DNA of 64,000 bases from OLB7 sp966250335 (GTDB taxonomy: Bacteria > Bacteroidota > Ignavibacteria > OLB7): NCBI GenBank assembly GCA_966250335.1, contig CBINGZ010000011.1, positions 62,001-126,000 on the forward strand, given 5' to 3'. Under the pieces are notes generated by a model that made no database searches, had not been told where the DNA came from, and saw nothing but the letters and a program-made list of their open reading frames with translations. Positions 1 to 8,732 of the stretch are shown piece after piece; the first letter of the stretch is position 1; each line of letters starts with the position of its first letter. The translations under genes and the position numbers were made by a program.

Positions 1-1026
1 AGACGGTCCGGCAAGAAGGTGCTGCTGGCCGTCAACAAGTGCGACAACGAGATGACCGACCAGGAGGCTGTCGATTTCTACGGGCTCGGTCTGGGGGATC
101 CCAATCCGATCTCCGCCCTCAACGGCCGGCATATCGGCGACATGCTCGATGAGATCACCTCCGCCTTCCCTCAGGACTTGACCGAGGAGAGCGAGGAGCG
201 GGGGCCGCTGAAGATCGCGCTGATCGGGCGGCCGAACGTCGGCAAGAGCTCGATCACCAACGCCCTGCTGGGGCAGGACCGCGCCATCGTCACACCGATC
301 GCCGGCACCACGCGCGACTCGATCGACAGCACGCTCCGGTTTCACGGCGAGGAGATCACGCTGATCGACACGGCCGGTCTGCGGAAGCGGAAACGGGTCT
401 CGGAGTCGATCGAGCTCTATTCGATCCTTCGCACCAGCCGCGCCATCGAGCGCTGCGACGTCGCCGTCGTGGTGATCGACGCCACCGAGGGGCTGGAGCG
501 GCAGGACGCACGGATCATCATGGAGGCCGCCGAGCGACGGAAAGGGCTGATGATCGCCGTCAACAAATGGGATCTGGTCGAGAAGGATACGATGACCTCC
601 AAGCGGTTCGAGGACGCGATCCATGAGACGATCCCGACGTACGATTATATCCCGATCACCTTTATCTCCGCCGTCACCCGCCAGCGGCTGGTGAAGGTGA
701 TCGAGATCGCGAAGCAGGTGGACGAGGAACGGCACAAGCGGATTTCGACCAGCACCCTGAACGACGTCATTCTGGAGGCGATCAAGATGCAGCCCCCGCC
801 GTCGGTGAAGGGGCATGATCTGCGGGTCAATTTCATCCAGCAGCCGCAGTCGGCGCCCCCCGTCTTCATCTGCACGACGAATTTCCCGGAGCTGATGCCG
901 GAGAATTATATCCGGTATCTCGAAGGGGTGATACGCCGCCACTTCGCCTTCACCGGCACGCCGATCACCCTCGTCTTCAAGTCGAAGAACAAGCTGAAGG
1001 GGACGTCGACGGCCCGGACGCTCTGA
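1..1026 (+). CDS. der: GTPase Der (EngA), 3' part
   Basis: Ribosome-assembly GTPase with two tandem G domains followed by a KH-like domain; acts in 50S subunit maturation. The frame is open from base 1, so the first G domain is truncated by the window edge and only its NKCD (G4) motif remains. The second G domain is complete, with P-loop GRPNVGKSS (about base 227), a GTTRDSID switch I region, DTAG and NKWD. The C-terminal ~120 residues match the KH-like domain and end in a basic tail (SKNKLKG). The true start lies upstream of the window. The double-GTPase architecture is diagnostic. Confidence 0.97.
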   Translation, partial: RRSGKKVLLAVNKCDNEMTDQEAVDFYGLGLGDPNPISALNGRHIGDMLDEITSAFPQDLTEESEERGPLKIALIGRPNVGKSSITNALLGQDRAIVTPIAGTTRDSIDSTLRFHGEEITLIDTAGLRKRKRVSESIELYSILRTSRAIERCDVAVVVIDATEGLERQDARIIMEAAERRKGLMIAVNKWDLVEKDTMTSKRFEDAIHETIPTYDYIPITFISAVTRQRLVKVIEIAKQVDEERHKRISTSTLNDVILEAIKMQPPPSVKGHDLRVNFIQQPQSAPPVFICTTNFPELMPENYIRYLEGVIRRHFAFTGTPITLVFKSKNKLKGTSTARTL

Positions 1027-1099
1027 TCGTGCGGCGGCGGTCGATCATATCGTACAAGGTTATTCCGCCCAGGAACTATCGTAAGGGGAAGCTTTCGCC

Positions 1100-2473
1100 A
1101 TGAATGACACGCTGAGTTATATCGATTCACATCAGGACCGTTTCGTGGAGGAGCTGAAGGATTTCCTCCGCATTCCTTCGGTCTCCGCGCAGCCCGATCA
1201 CAACGCCGACACGCGTCGCGCCGCCGAGTACGTGGCCGCCGAGGCGGAGAAGATCGGGCTCGAGAACGTCGGGATCATGGAGACCGCGGGGCATCCCGTC
1301 GTCTACGCCGACTGGCTTCATGCCGAAGGGAAGCCGACCGTTCTGATCTACGGACATTACGATGTACAGCCGCCGGAGCCGCTCGAGCTCTGGACCAGCC
1401 CGCCGTTCGAACCGACCGTCCGCGGCGACGAGATCTACGCGCGCGGCTCGATCGACGACAAGGGGCAGGTCCACCTGCACCTGAAGAGCATCGAGGCGCT
1501 CATGCGGACGCACGGCGAACTGCCGGTGAACATCAGGCTGATCATCGAAGGGGAGGAGGAGATCGGCTCGCCGAACCTTGTGCCGTTCGTCGTCGCCAAC
1601 CGCGCCCTGCTGAAGTGCGACGCCGTGATGATCTCCGACACGACCATGTATGATTACGATATGCCGTCGGTGACCTACGGTCTGCGCGGGCTCGCCTATT
1701 TCGAGCTGCATGTCGTCGGGGCAGACCGCGATCTGCACAGCGGCATGTTCGGCGGGGCGATCGCCAACCCGATCAACGCCCTCTGCACGATGATCGCGAA
1801 GATGAAGGATGAGAACGGCAGGATCACCCTCCCCGGCTTCTACGACGACGTGATCGACGTCAGCCCGGAGGAGCGGGAGCAGCTTGCCCGCCTGCCGTAC
1901 GATCCGGAGATGTATCGGAAGATGCTCCATATCCCCACGACGACCGGAGAGACCGGCTATACCGATCTGGAGCGCCTCTGGGCGCGCCCGACGCTCGACG
2001 TCTGCGGGATCTGGGGAGGCTACCAGGGGGAGGGGGCCAAGACCGTGCTCCCGTCGAAGGCGGGGGCAAAGGTCTCCATGCGGCTGGTGGCGAACCAGTC
2101 GTACCAGAAGGTCGGCGAGCAGTTGCGCGAGTTCGTGAAGGAGAACACGCCGGAGGGGGTCACGGTGGAGGTGGTGGAGCTGCACGGCGGTCCTCCCGCG
2201 CTCACTCCGGTCGACTCTGCGCCGATGAAGGCGGCGCTGACCGCGCTCGAGAAGGCGTTCGGCACCGTCCCGTATCTGACCCGCAACGGCGGGTCGATCC
2301 CGATCGTCGCCGATTTCGAACGCGAGCTGGAGGCCCCCGTCGTCCTGATGGGCTTCGGCCTCCCCGACCAGAACGCCCACGCTCCCGACGAGAAGATGAA
2401 CCTGCGGAACTACCACCGCGGCATCAAGAGTTCGGCCCTTTTCCTCGACGAGTTCGCGAGGGTGGAGGTCTGA
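1100..2473 (+). CDS. M20 family dipeptidase/metallopeptidase
   Basis: Dinuclear zinc peptidase of the M20 (CNDP/PepV-like) family, 457 aa and probably cytosolic because no signal peptide is seen. Metal-ligand motifs are visible: YGHYDVQPP with His86 and Asp88, a GSIDDKGQ motif near residue 125, EGEEEIGS near 151, and the dimerisation-domain motif DLHSGMFGG. Full length for the family. The ATG at 1100 follows an AGGGGAAG purine stretch about 10 bases upstream. Two TATCGTA-type motifs (1047-1054 and 1077-1083) sit in the 73-base gap after der. Likely releases amino acids from di- or tripeptides; the exact substrate cannot be read from sequence. Confidence 0.93.
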   Translation: MNDTLSYIDSHQDRFVEELKDFLRIPSVSAQPDHNADTRRAAEYVAAEAEKIGLENVGIMETAGHPVVYADWLHAEGKPTVLIYGHYDVQPPEPLELWTSPPFEPTVRGDEIYARGSIDDKGQVHLHLKSIEALMRTHGELPVNIRLIIEGEEEIGSPNLVPFVVANRALLKCDAVMISDTTMYDYDMPSVTYGLRGLAYFELHVVGADRDLHSGMFGGAIANPINALCTMIAKMKDENGRITLPGFYDDVIDVSPEEREQLARLPYDPEMYRKMLHIPTTTGETGYTDLERLWARPTLDVCGIWGGYQGEGAKTVLPSKAGAKVSMRLVANQSYQKVGEQLREFVKENTPEGVTVEVVELHGGPPALTPVDSAPMKAALTALEKAFGTVPYLTRNGGSIPIVADFERELEAPVVLMGFGLPDQNAHAPDEKMNLRNYHRGIKSSALFLDEFARVEV

Positions 2474-2510
2474 CGAGCGGAATCCTGATATATCATATCG
2501 GGTGATATTG

Positions 2511-2544
2511 AACGCCCCGCTTCCCTGATGGAAAGCGGGGCGTT
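2511..2544. terminator. bidirectional hairpin terminator between convergent genes
   Basis: AACGCCCCGCTT pairs perfectly with AAGCGGGGCGTT around a 10-base loop, and T-rich sequence follows on the plus strand. It lies between the 3' ends of the M20 peptidase (+) and the MerR regulator (-), so it can serve both. Confidence 0.8.
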
Positions 2545-2577
2545 TCCGATATATCGAGTCGGGAAACCGCCGGGAGA

Positions 2578-3336
2578 TCATTCCCCCTTGAGTCCCTTCA
2601 TCGCCTTCCCGATCCACGCCTCGACCTCGTCGCTGTACGGCTTCCTGAAGGTCGCCGGCCAGTTCTCCTTGTCCGCGTAGAGCTTGTTCAGGCTCTCGCG
2701 GATCTCCGGGCTGCCGCCGGTGAACGCGTCGATCAGCGCCTGCCAGCGTGAGGCGAGTTCACGCCCCTTCTCGCCGGTCGGCTCCTCGTTGAGCGACTCC
2801 TCGACCTCACGGATCAGGATCGCCCACTCCTGCTCACCCTTTCCCCGGATCTCCGGCGTATCGCGCGTGGCGATATCGGCGAGCTGCTCCTCGGTATAAT
2901 ATTTCTTCAGCCACTCGGCATTGTTTTCCATGGTGATGACCTCCACGATATGTTTGAATAATTCCCAGCCGGGCATACGGCCTGTCGCGGCGATCCGCTC
3001 GGCCGTGTCGAGCGCCCGGATCGCCGTGTCGAGGGTCTTCCGCTTCTCTTCCATGACGGTTCGCTGAAATCGGAGCATCGATTCCAGGTCGTACAGCTCA
3101 CCTTCCAGAAGCTCCCTGATCTGCTTCAACGAAAACCCGATGAACTTCAGCGTCACGATCTGCTGCAGGCGCGCGAAGTCCTCCTCGCTGTAGAGCCTGT
3201 AGCCCGCTTCGCTGAGCACGCTGGGGCGGAGGATGCCGAGGTGGTCGTAATGGTGCAGCGTCCGGATCGTCACACCCGACCTTCTGGCAAACTCCCGAAC
3301 CAGATAATGCGATGTCGGTTTCGTCGTTCGTTCCAT
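2578..3336 (-). CDS. MerR family regulator with TipAS-type effector domain
   Basis: Transcription activator of about 252 aa. The N-terminal ~70 residues form a MerR winged helix-turn-helix (RRSGVTIRTLHHYDHLG, then GYRLYSEEDF), followed by a dimerisation helix. The C-terminal half (from about residue 115) is a helical TipAS-like ligand-binding domain, as in TipA, which senses thiopeptide-like drugs. The frame is open further upstream to 3489, but I place the start at ATG 3336 (ATG 3339 is adjacent) because upstream residues are unlike the family and a MerR-type promoter lies at 3357-3387. Probably autoregulated. No obvious drug-resistance target is adjacent, so the effector is unknown. Confidence 0.9.
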   Translation of the reverse strand: MERTTKPTSHYLVREFARRSGVTIRTLHHYDHLGILRPSVLSEAGYRLYSEEDFARLQQIVTLKFIGFSLKQIRELLEGELYDLESMLRFQRTVMEEKRKTLDTAIRALDTAERIAATGRMPGWELFKHIVEVITMENNAEWLKKYYTEEQLADIATRDTPEIRGKGEQEWAILIREVEESLNEEPTGEKGRELASRWQALIDAFTGGSPEIRESLNKLYADKENWPATFRKPYSDEVEAWIGKAMKGLKGE

Positions 3337-3356
3337 CATCTCAACGTTGATGATCA

Positions 3357-3387
3357 AATATAAGGGCTCACGTTGCGTGAGGGTCAA
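3357..3387 (-). promoter_or_regulatory. MerR-type promoter/operator with 19-bp spacer
   Basis: On the minus strand a TTGACC -35 element (3382-3387) and a TATATT -10 element (3357-3362) are separated by exactly 19 bp. The spacer holds a perfect dyad, CTCACG (3367-3372) and CGTGAG (3376-3381). Lengthened spacers of 19-20 bp with a central dyad are the hallmark of promoters bound by MerR proteins, and this one drives the adjacent merR/tipAS gene. The layout is direct sequence evidence; autoregulation is inferred. Confidence 0.8.
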
Positions 3388-3513
3388 GAGGGGGAGAGGG
3401 GGAAACTTTCGGTCCTGTTGATCGTGAAGCGAATTATTACGAGTTTGCGCGACGGTCGGCGTCTCCGTCAGGGGCGCGCCTCTTTCCACTCACGTTACTT
3501 CCGGACGGTAAGC

Positions 3514-3837
3514 ATGTCGAGATCGTTACGGACGGCCGCGGCCATACTGCTCGCGGTCGTGATGCAGGGATGTTACCACTACCATGTCGTTGCCCCGAAC
3601 CGCGACCCCGCCACCGAATATGAGTCACGCACCATGCACTCCCTCTTCTGGGGACTGGTCCAGAGCCAGGACGCGAAGGCGACCGACTGCGCGAGCAACG
3701 CGCTCGATGAAGTGAAGGTCTCCACCAATCTCGGCTATTCGCTGATCTCGATCGCCACGCTCGGGATCTGGATGCCGATGCAGGTCGAATGGCGCTGCGC
3801 GAAATCGCCGTCGCCCGATTCAACGAGTTTCCGCTAG
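3514..3837 (+). CDS. Bor-like lipoprotein
   Basis: Predicted lipoprotein of 107 aa. The N-terminus is a signal peptide with lipobox VVMQGC (Cys20). The region LGYSLISIATLGIWMPMQ followed by a conserved Cys resembles the C-terminus of lambda Bor/Iss-type lipoproteins, which have an LGFITLGIYTP motif, and total length is similar (about 100 aa). I chose ATG 3514 because it gives the signal peptide directly; the frame is open back to 3373, but that part reads like leader sequence. It precedes the FAD oxidase by 29 bp on the same strand. Bor gives serum resistance in enterobacteria; whether that role holds here is unknown. Confidence 0.6.
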   Translation: MSRSLRTAAAILLAVVMQGCYHYHVVAPNRDPATEYESRTMHSLFWGLVQSQDAKATDCASNALDEVKVSTNLGYSLISIATLGIWMPMQVEWRCAKSPSPDSTSFR

Positions 3838-3866
3838 GGATCAATTCAAGCAACAGGAGGGAAGGG

Positions 3867-5405
3867 ATGCCGCCACAGGATCGCAATTCGATAATTGTAG
3901 CCAAGAACCCCGGAAGCTGGACGAACAAGCATCTGAACGTGACGCAGCAGATCGACAGGTTGTACGATGTCTGGAACCCGCCCGCGCCGAATCCCGACGG
4001 GTGGGGGGATCTGCAACTGACGATCAGGCAGCTTCAGGCGCTGCTGCGGGATGCGGGCGCCAGACCCGATCCGATACGTCTGCGGGGGATCGGCGGCGGC
4101 TGGTCGCTCTCGCGGGCCGCCGTCACCGACGGTCGGCTGGTGAACACGAAGGGGCTGAACTGGAAATTTCCGCTTCAGGGGAATCATCTCCTTCCGGGAT
4201 ATAAAGGGGCCCCCTCCGATCTGGTCTTCGCGCAGTGCGGGACGTCGGTGCAGGAACTCAACAGCTACCTGGAACGGCGGGGATATTCGCTGAAGACCTC
4301 GGGCGCCAGCAACGGCCAGACCATCGTGGGAGCGGTTGCCACGGGGACCCACGGCTCGGCGTTCGGGTTCGGGGCGATGCAGGATTTCGTGGTGGGGATG
4401 CACATTATCGTCTCCCCCGATCGGCATTACTGGCTGGAGCGGGATTCGTATCGGGTCGTGAGCCAGGATTTCCTGGCGAAGCTGGGGGCGGAACCGAAGT
4501 GGGACGACGACATCTTCAACGCGGCGCTCGTCAGTTTCGGGAGCTTCGGTCTGATCCACGCCGTGCTGATCGAGACCGAGCCGATCTATCTGCTGGAGGC
4601 GTTCCGCCGCCGTCTTCCGATGGACGCGAACCTGACACGGGCGATGCAGACCCTCGATTTCACCGGACTGAACCTTCCGTATCCGAACGAGACCCCGTTC
4701 CACTGGGAGGCGACCCTGAACCCGTACGACATCGCCGGAGGAGCCTATGTGACCGCGATGTACAAGCGTCCCTACAGACCCGATTATCCCAGGGTTCCGG
4801 CCGCGGGGGGCGGGCTCGGTCCGGGAGATGATCTGCTGGCGGTGATCGGAACCCTCTTCGACGTCGCGCCGGCCCCGGTCCCCTTCATCGTGAAACAGTT
4901 CGCCTCGATATTCCTTCCTCTCTACGAGTCCCGCTGGGGAACCCACGGCGAGACCTTCACGGCGACCGACGCGCGGGGGAAGGGGATCAGCGTGGAACTC
5001 GGCGTCCCGATCGAAGAGGTCGGCAGAGCGCGGGAGATCATCCTTGCGGCGAACGCCGCGGCCGGGCCGTTCGGCGGATTCTTCGCGTTCCGATACGTCC
5101 CCGCCTCGAAGGCGCTTCTCGCCTTCACGCATTACGATATGACCTGCTGCATAGAATTCCCCGGCGTCGCCGAGAATGTCTCGATGCGGTTCTACCAGCA
5201 GATGTGGGACGACCTGGACAGAGCAGGCATCCCGTATACCCTCCACTGGGGACAGGTCAACAACTACATGTCGCAGCGGGTGCGCGCCACATACGGGAAC
5301 CGCGCCGTCGACACCTGGATCGACGCCCGCCACACGCTTCTCGACGAAACTGGACGAAAGGTCTTCTCCAGCCCCTTCCTGGAGCAGTGCGGTCTGCACG
5401 TGTGA
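3867..5405 (+). CDS. FAD-binding oxidoreductase (VAO/PCMH family)
   Basis: Flavin oxidase of 512 aa. The FAD-binding PCMH domain is in the N-terminal half: RLRGIGGGWSLS, then GQTIVGAVATGTHGS, the phosphate-binding segment typical of aldonolactone and cholesterol oxidases of the VAO family. The C-terminal half is a substrate domain ending in a conserved-looking LHWGQVNNY region, as in D-arabinono-lactone oxidase-type enzymes. Start ATG 3867 is preceded by AGGAGGG at 3856-3862, which decides against the longer frame from 3789. No signal peptide. The substrate is not predictable. The gene follows the Bor-like lipoprotein closely and may be cotranscribed with it. Confidence 0.85.
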   Translation: MPPQDRNSIIVAKNPGSWTNKHLNVTQQIDRLYDVWNPPAPNPDGWGDLQLTIRQLQALLRDAGARPDPIRLRGIGGGWSLSRAAVTDGRLVNTKGLNWKFPLQGNHLLPGYKGAPSDLVFAQCGTSVQELNSYLERRGYSLKTSGASNGQTIVGAVATGTHGSAFGFGAMQDFVVGMHIIVSPDRHYWLERDSYRVVSQDFLAKLGAEPKWDDDIFNAALVSFGSFGLIHAVLIETEPIYLLEAFRRRLPMDANLTRAMQTLDFTGLNLPYPNETPFHWEATLNPYDIAGGAYVTAMYKRPYRPDYPRVPAAGGGLGPGDDLLAVIGTLFDVAPAPVPFIVKQFASIFLPLYESRWGTHGETFTATDARGKGISVELGVPIEEVGRAREIILAANAAAGPFGGFFAFRYVPASKALLAFTHYDMTCCIEFPGVAENVSMRFYQQMWDDLDRAGIPYTLHWGQVNNYMSQRVRATYGNRAVDTWIDARHTLLDETGRKVFSSPFLEQCGLHV

Positions 5406-5441
5406 GAAGCGACGTTGCGGGATTGGAAGAGAGGGCGGTCA

Positions 5442-5471
5442 TCTCCGTTTATCCGGGCTCTCCGTTTATCC
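5442..5471 (+). repeat. 13-bp direct repeat pair
   Basis: TCTCCGTTTATCC occurs at 5442-5454 and again at 5459-5471. It lies just after the FAD oxidase and directly before the REP-like element, in the same non-coding patch. Confidence 0.75.
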
Positions 5472-5479
5472 AGACTCAT

Positions 5480-5510
5480 CGGCTCCCGAAGGGAGCACCG
5501 ATTTGTAGCA
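5480..5510 (+). repeat. REP-like element, copy 1
   Basis: A 31-base unit made of a short stem-loop (GGCTCCC, GAA loop, GGGAGCACC) followed by the tail ATTTGTAGCA. The same unit with two substitutions occurs on the opposite strand at 62461-62491. The stem plus fixed tail resembles REP sequences mobilised by TnpA-REP (RAYT) proteins; no such transposase is in the window. Confidence 0.7.
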
Positions 5511-5537
5511 ACGAACCATTCCTAATTTCCCAGGCCC

Positions 5538-5593
5538 TGAAGGTGCGTACCATTCTTCTCGTTATCGACGGAGAAGAATGGTGCGCACCTTCA
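5538..5593. repeat. long inverted repeat / hairpin
   Basis: Two 23-base arms (5538-5560 and 5571-5593) are inverted copies with a single T/C difference that is a G-U pair in RNA; the loop is 10 bases. It lies between the convergent 3' ends of the FAD oxidase and the outer-membrane protein, so it could act as a terminator. It is much longer than needed for that and lacks a T-tract. The remaining sequence to 5674 shows another short GC stem (GCCCCTTCGGGGC near 5643) and no gene. Confidence 0.8.
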
Positions 5594-5674
5594 CCTTCGG
5601 CGCTAAAGAAAAATCCGGGCGTCCGCAGCTACACATGGCTCGCCCCTTCGGGGCTGAAGAATATCATCGCCCCC

Positions 5675-6256
5675 TCAGAACTTCGCTCCCAGCCCGAGGG
5701 TCCATTTGCGGCGGGTGTAGTAGCCGGCGGAGACCTTGAAGTGACCGCCGATCAGCACGTTGACGTCGAGCCCGTGGATGAAACGGTAATCCACGTCGGC
5801 CTCGTTCTTGTAGACGCGCTGATCGCCCCCCTGCACCAGGAAGACACGGGGCTGCTGCGAGACCCCCACGCTGTAGGTGGCGTAGATATTCTCCAGCCCC
5901 CATCCGCCGTTGAAGAGGAGGAAGAGCTCCGGATCGTAATGCCAGCCGAGGATCGTGACGTTGGTGTCGGCCGCCGGGAAATCGACGAAGGTCGGCTTGT
6001 CGGTTCCGTTGAAGAAGCCGCCGAACTCCAGTCCTCCGATGATCCCTTTACGCGTTACGATATTCAGTTCGAAGGAGATCGCGCCGGGGGACGCGGGGGA
6101 GTAGTTGACCCCGATCACCGGACCGGGCTCGATCGGGGCAGGTTCGGATGATTCGGCCTCCTGCGCATATACGCCGGGCGGAATGAGGATGAAGGTCGCG
6201 GCGAGCGCGATCGTGAGCCGGAGGGCCCTCCGGCGGAGGAACGTCGTGATGCTCAT
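5675..6256 (-). CDS. predicted outer-membrane beta-barrel protein
   Basis: Unrecognised 193-aa protein. It starts with a basic N-terminus and hydrophobic stretch (LTIALAATFILIPPGVYA) followed by an Ala-Gln-like signal peptidase site near residue 32. The mature part alternates polar and hydrophobic residues in short strands rich in Gly and Tyr, and the last residue is Phe (LGLGAKF), the usual C-terminal signature of outer-membrane beta-barrels. No motif identifies a ligand. It is divergent from the RmlD-like gene; the 278 bp between them holds no ORF and no promoter I can defend. Confidence 0.6.
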   Translation of the reverse strand: MSITTFLRRRALRLTIALAATFILIPPGVYAQEAESSEPAPIEPGPVIGVNYSPASPGAISFELNIVTRKGIIGGLEFGGFFNGTDKPTFVDFPAADTNVTILGWHYDPELFLLFNGGWGLENIYATYSVGVSQQPRVFLVQGGDQRVYKNEADVDYRFIHGLDVNVLIGGHFKVSAGYYTRRKWTLGLGAKF

Positions 6257-6534
6257 CTGTACGGGTTCGTGAGAAGTTCCGTGCCGCCGTGCCGATACGG
6301 GGCGGCGCCCTGAACCGGTCGTTGCCGGTCGATGCGTGAAAATAGTGCGTGGAGAGATGCGGGCTGATGGATAATTTCAGCATTGCTCGAACGATGCCGG
6401 TTGCGGGCCGCCGCGCAATAACCGGGAACGATCGTGCGTCATCTCATTCGGACGGCAGCGCCGGAGCGCCTCCGGACCGTCCTCTGCAACGATCTTTGAA
6501 CGCGTGTCATGAACGATAGAGCCCGGAGGTCGGC

Positions 6535-7431
6535 GTGAGGCCGATTCTCGTGACGGGAGCTTCAGGGTTTGTCGGCTGGAATGCCGTGCGCTATTTCGTC
6601 GGTCTTGATCAAGATGTCGTCGCAACGTTTCATACGTTTCCTCACTACTTGCACCAAGTCGACGGCCCTCTGTCCGTTCGGTTGGACCTTACCGACGGAA
6701 CAACGATCGAGGAGATAGTCGCACGGCACCGGCCTTCCTTTATTCTCAACGCGGCGGCGCGTGCCCGCCCGCAGGAATCGGGCGATTTCGATGCGGTGCG
6801 CGCGGTCAACGTCGAAGGGGCGGGGCGCCTGGCCTGCGCGGCGGCGGCCCACGATATTCCCTTCGTCCATCTCTCCACCGATCTCGTCTATCCCGCCGAT
6901 GCCGGTCTCTGCGATGAATCGACGCCGACGCTCCCATCCGGCGCCGGGCACTATGCCGCGACCAAACTGATGGGGGAGGAGGCTGTCCGCGCCGAGGGGG
7001 GACGATGGATCATCATCCGTCCCTCGCTCATGTACGGGCACGGCACCCCCCGTTCGCGCAGCTTCACGCAGTTCCTGGATCGTCACTGGGAACGGGGGGA
7101 GAGGGCTCCGCTCTTCACCGACCAGATCAGATCATTCCTTCATGTCGACGACCTGATCACCGCCGTCGACTGCGCCGTCAGGGCCGGACGATGGAACGAG
7201 CTCTACCTCTGCGGCGGTCCGGAGCCGATGAGTCGCGCCGAGTTCGGCCTCCGCTATGCGGACGCGCGCGGCGTCTCCCGGGAGATGTGCAATCGGATGA
7301 AAGCGGCGGAGCTCCCCGGATATATCGGAGGAGGAAGCGATATCCGTCTCGACACGACGAAGCTCGAATCGATCGGATGGCGAGGCAGGACCACGGAAGC
7401 CGCATTCGCCGCCATGAGCGCTTCCCCCTGA
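6535..7431 (+). CDS. RmlD-like NAD(P)-dependent sugar-nucleotide reductase
   Basis: Extended short-chain dehydrogenase of 298 aa related to dTDP-4-dehydrorhamnose reductase. It shows an N-terminal Rossmann motif TGASGFVGWN, LNAAARARP, a STDLVY segment with catalytic Ser/Thr, and YxxxK in HYAATKLMGEE. The conserved RPSLMYGHG region follows. The start is GTG 6535 with a strong GGAGGT at 6525-6530. No other nucleotide-sugar genes surround it, so its substrate is open; SDR family membership is firm, the rhamnose assignment is not. Confidence 0.8.
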   Translation: MRPILVTGASGFVGWNAVRYFVGLDQDVVATFHTFPHYLHQVDGPLSVRLDLTDGTTIEEIVARHRPSFILNAAARARPQESGDFDAVRAVNVEGAGRLACAAAAHDIPFVHLSTDLVYPADAGLCDESTPTLPSGAGHYAATKLMGEEAVRAEGGRWIIIRPSLMYGHGTPRSRSFTQFLDRHWERGERAPLFTDQIRSFLHVDDLITAVDCAVRAGRWNELYLCGGPEPMSRAEFGLRYADARGVSREMCNRMKAAELPGYIGGGSDIRLDTTKLESIGWRGRTTEAAFAAMSASP

Positions 7432-7610
7432 TCGTCGATCCGTTCTCCCCGCCCGACCTCTTCTCATGTGTTACTTGGTAACGCTCCCCCGGTGAAGCCA
7501 TGGCTCCACGGAGGAATCTTGGTACTTTACGGGGCTTCGGAGCGGGCCCGTCGTCGTGCGTCCCGTTCCGACCGAATCGCGACTCCTATACACCTGTTCA
7601 GAATATCGTC

Positions 7611-8705
7611 ATGGGTTTTGCCTGCGGAATCGTCGGCCTTCCGAATGTCGGGAAGTCCACACTCTTCAATGCGATCACCGCCGCCGGGATTCCGGCGGAG
7701 AATTATCCGTTCTGCACGATCGAGCCGAACACCGGCATGGTGGCGGTGCCGGACGAGCGTCTGGCCTGGCTGTCGAAGTCGTTCAACACCAAGCGTGAGG
7801 TTCCCACCACCATCGAGTTCGTCGATATCGCCGGACTGGTCCGCGGCGCCTCCAAGGGGGAAGGGCTCGGCAACCAGTTCCTGGGCCATATCCGTACCGT
7901 CGACGCCGTGGCGCATGTCGTCCGCTGCTTCGAGGAGGAGAACGTGGTCCATGTCGACGGGTCGATCGACCCGATCCGTGATATCGAGACGATCGAGACC
8001 GAGCTGATCCTGCGCGATCTCGATACGGTCCAGAAGCGGATCGACGCGGCCTCCAAGCGGATCAAGGCGGTCGACAAGGCGGCCATCGAGGAGATCCCGA
8101 TCGCCGAGCGGCTTCGCGACCATCTCTCCAACGGGAATCTCGCCATCAACTTCGAGCGGAGCGACAAGGAGCGGGAGGTGATCGCCGAATACCATCTGCT
8201 GACCGACAAGCCGGTGATGTACGTCGCCAACACCGACGAGCAGGGGCTGATCGAGGGGAACGAGCATATCGAGCGGCTGAAGGCGTTCGCCGCCCCGCGC
8301 GGGTTCGGGGTCGTGCCGGTCTGCGCCAAGATCGAGTCGGAGATTGCCGAGCTTCCGGAAGAGGAGCGCGCGGAATTCCTCCACTCGCTCGGGCTGACCG
8401 AACCGGGACTCAACGCGATCATCCGTGCCGGCTACGACCTGCTGGGACTCCTCACCTATTTCACGGCGGGGGAGAAGGAGTGCCGCGCCTGGACCGTGAG
8501 CAAGGGGGCCACGGCACCGGAGGCGGCCGGCGTCATCCACACCGACTTCCAGAAAGGCTTCATCCGCGCCGAGGTCCAGAGCTACGACGATCTGCGACGC
8601 CTCGGCACCGAGCAGGCGGTGAAGGAGGCAGGATTATATCGTGTTGAAGGAAAAGAGTATATCGTCAAGGATGGCGATGTGATGTTCTTCCGATTCAACG
8701 TCTGA
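7611..8705 (+). CDS. ychF: redox-regulated ATPase YchF (Obg-like)
   Basis: OBG-family P-loop protein of 364 aa that binds ribosomes and prefers ATP. Motifs: GLPNVGKSTLFNAIT near the N-terminus, DIAGLVRGASKGEGLGNQFL (switch II), a coiled-coil insertion (residues ~130-190), and a C-terminal TGS domain ending DVMFFRFNV. This matches the usual ~363 aa. The frame is open back to 7500, but ATG 7611 (MGFACGIVGLP) fits the family. No Shine-Dalgarno sequence is seen; the bases immediately before the start read AATATCGTC, one of several such motifs at gene borders in this window. Confidence 0.97.
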   Translation: MGFACGIVGLPNVGKSTLFNAITAAGIPAENYPFCTIEPNTGMVAVPDERLAWLSKSFNTKREVPTTIEFVDIAGLVRGASKGEGLGNQFLGHIRTVDAVAHVVRCFEEENVVHVDGSIDPIRDIETIETELILRDLDTVQKRIDAASKRIKAVDKAAIEEIPIAERLRDHLSNGNLAINFERSDKEREVIAEYHLLTDKPVMYVANTDEQGLIEGNEHIERLKAFAAPRGFGVVPVCAKIESEIAELPEEERAEFLHSLGLTEPGLNAIIRAGYDLLGLLTYFTAGEKECRAWTVSKGATAPEAAGVIHTDFQKGFIRAEVQSYDDLRRLGTEQAVKEAGLYRVEGKEYIVKDGDVMFFRFNV

Positions 8706-8732
8706 TCGGTTCCCGGGTCCGATTCTCCCGAG

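Noticed and set aside
1127..2617. 496-codon minus-strand frame opposite the M20 peptidase
   Set aside because: Covers the terminator and a well-supported gene; no motif.
3846..5399. 517-codon minus-strand frame opposite the FAD oxidase
   Set aside because: Mirror of the real gene with an Arg-rich product; no start signal.
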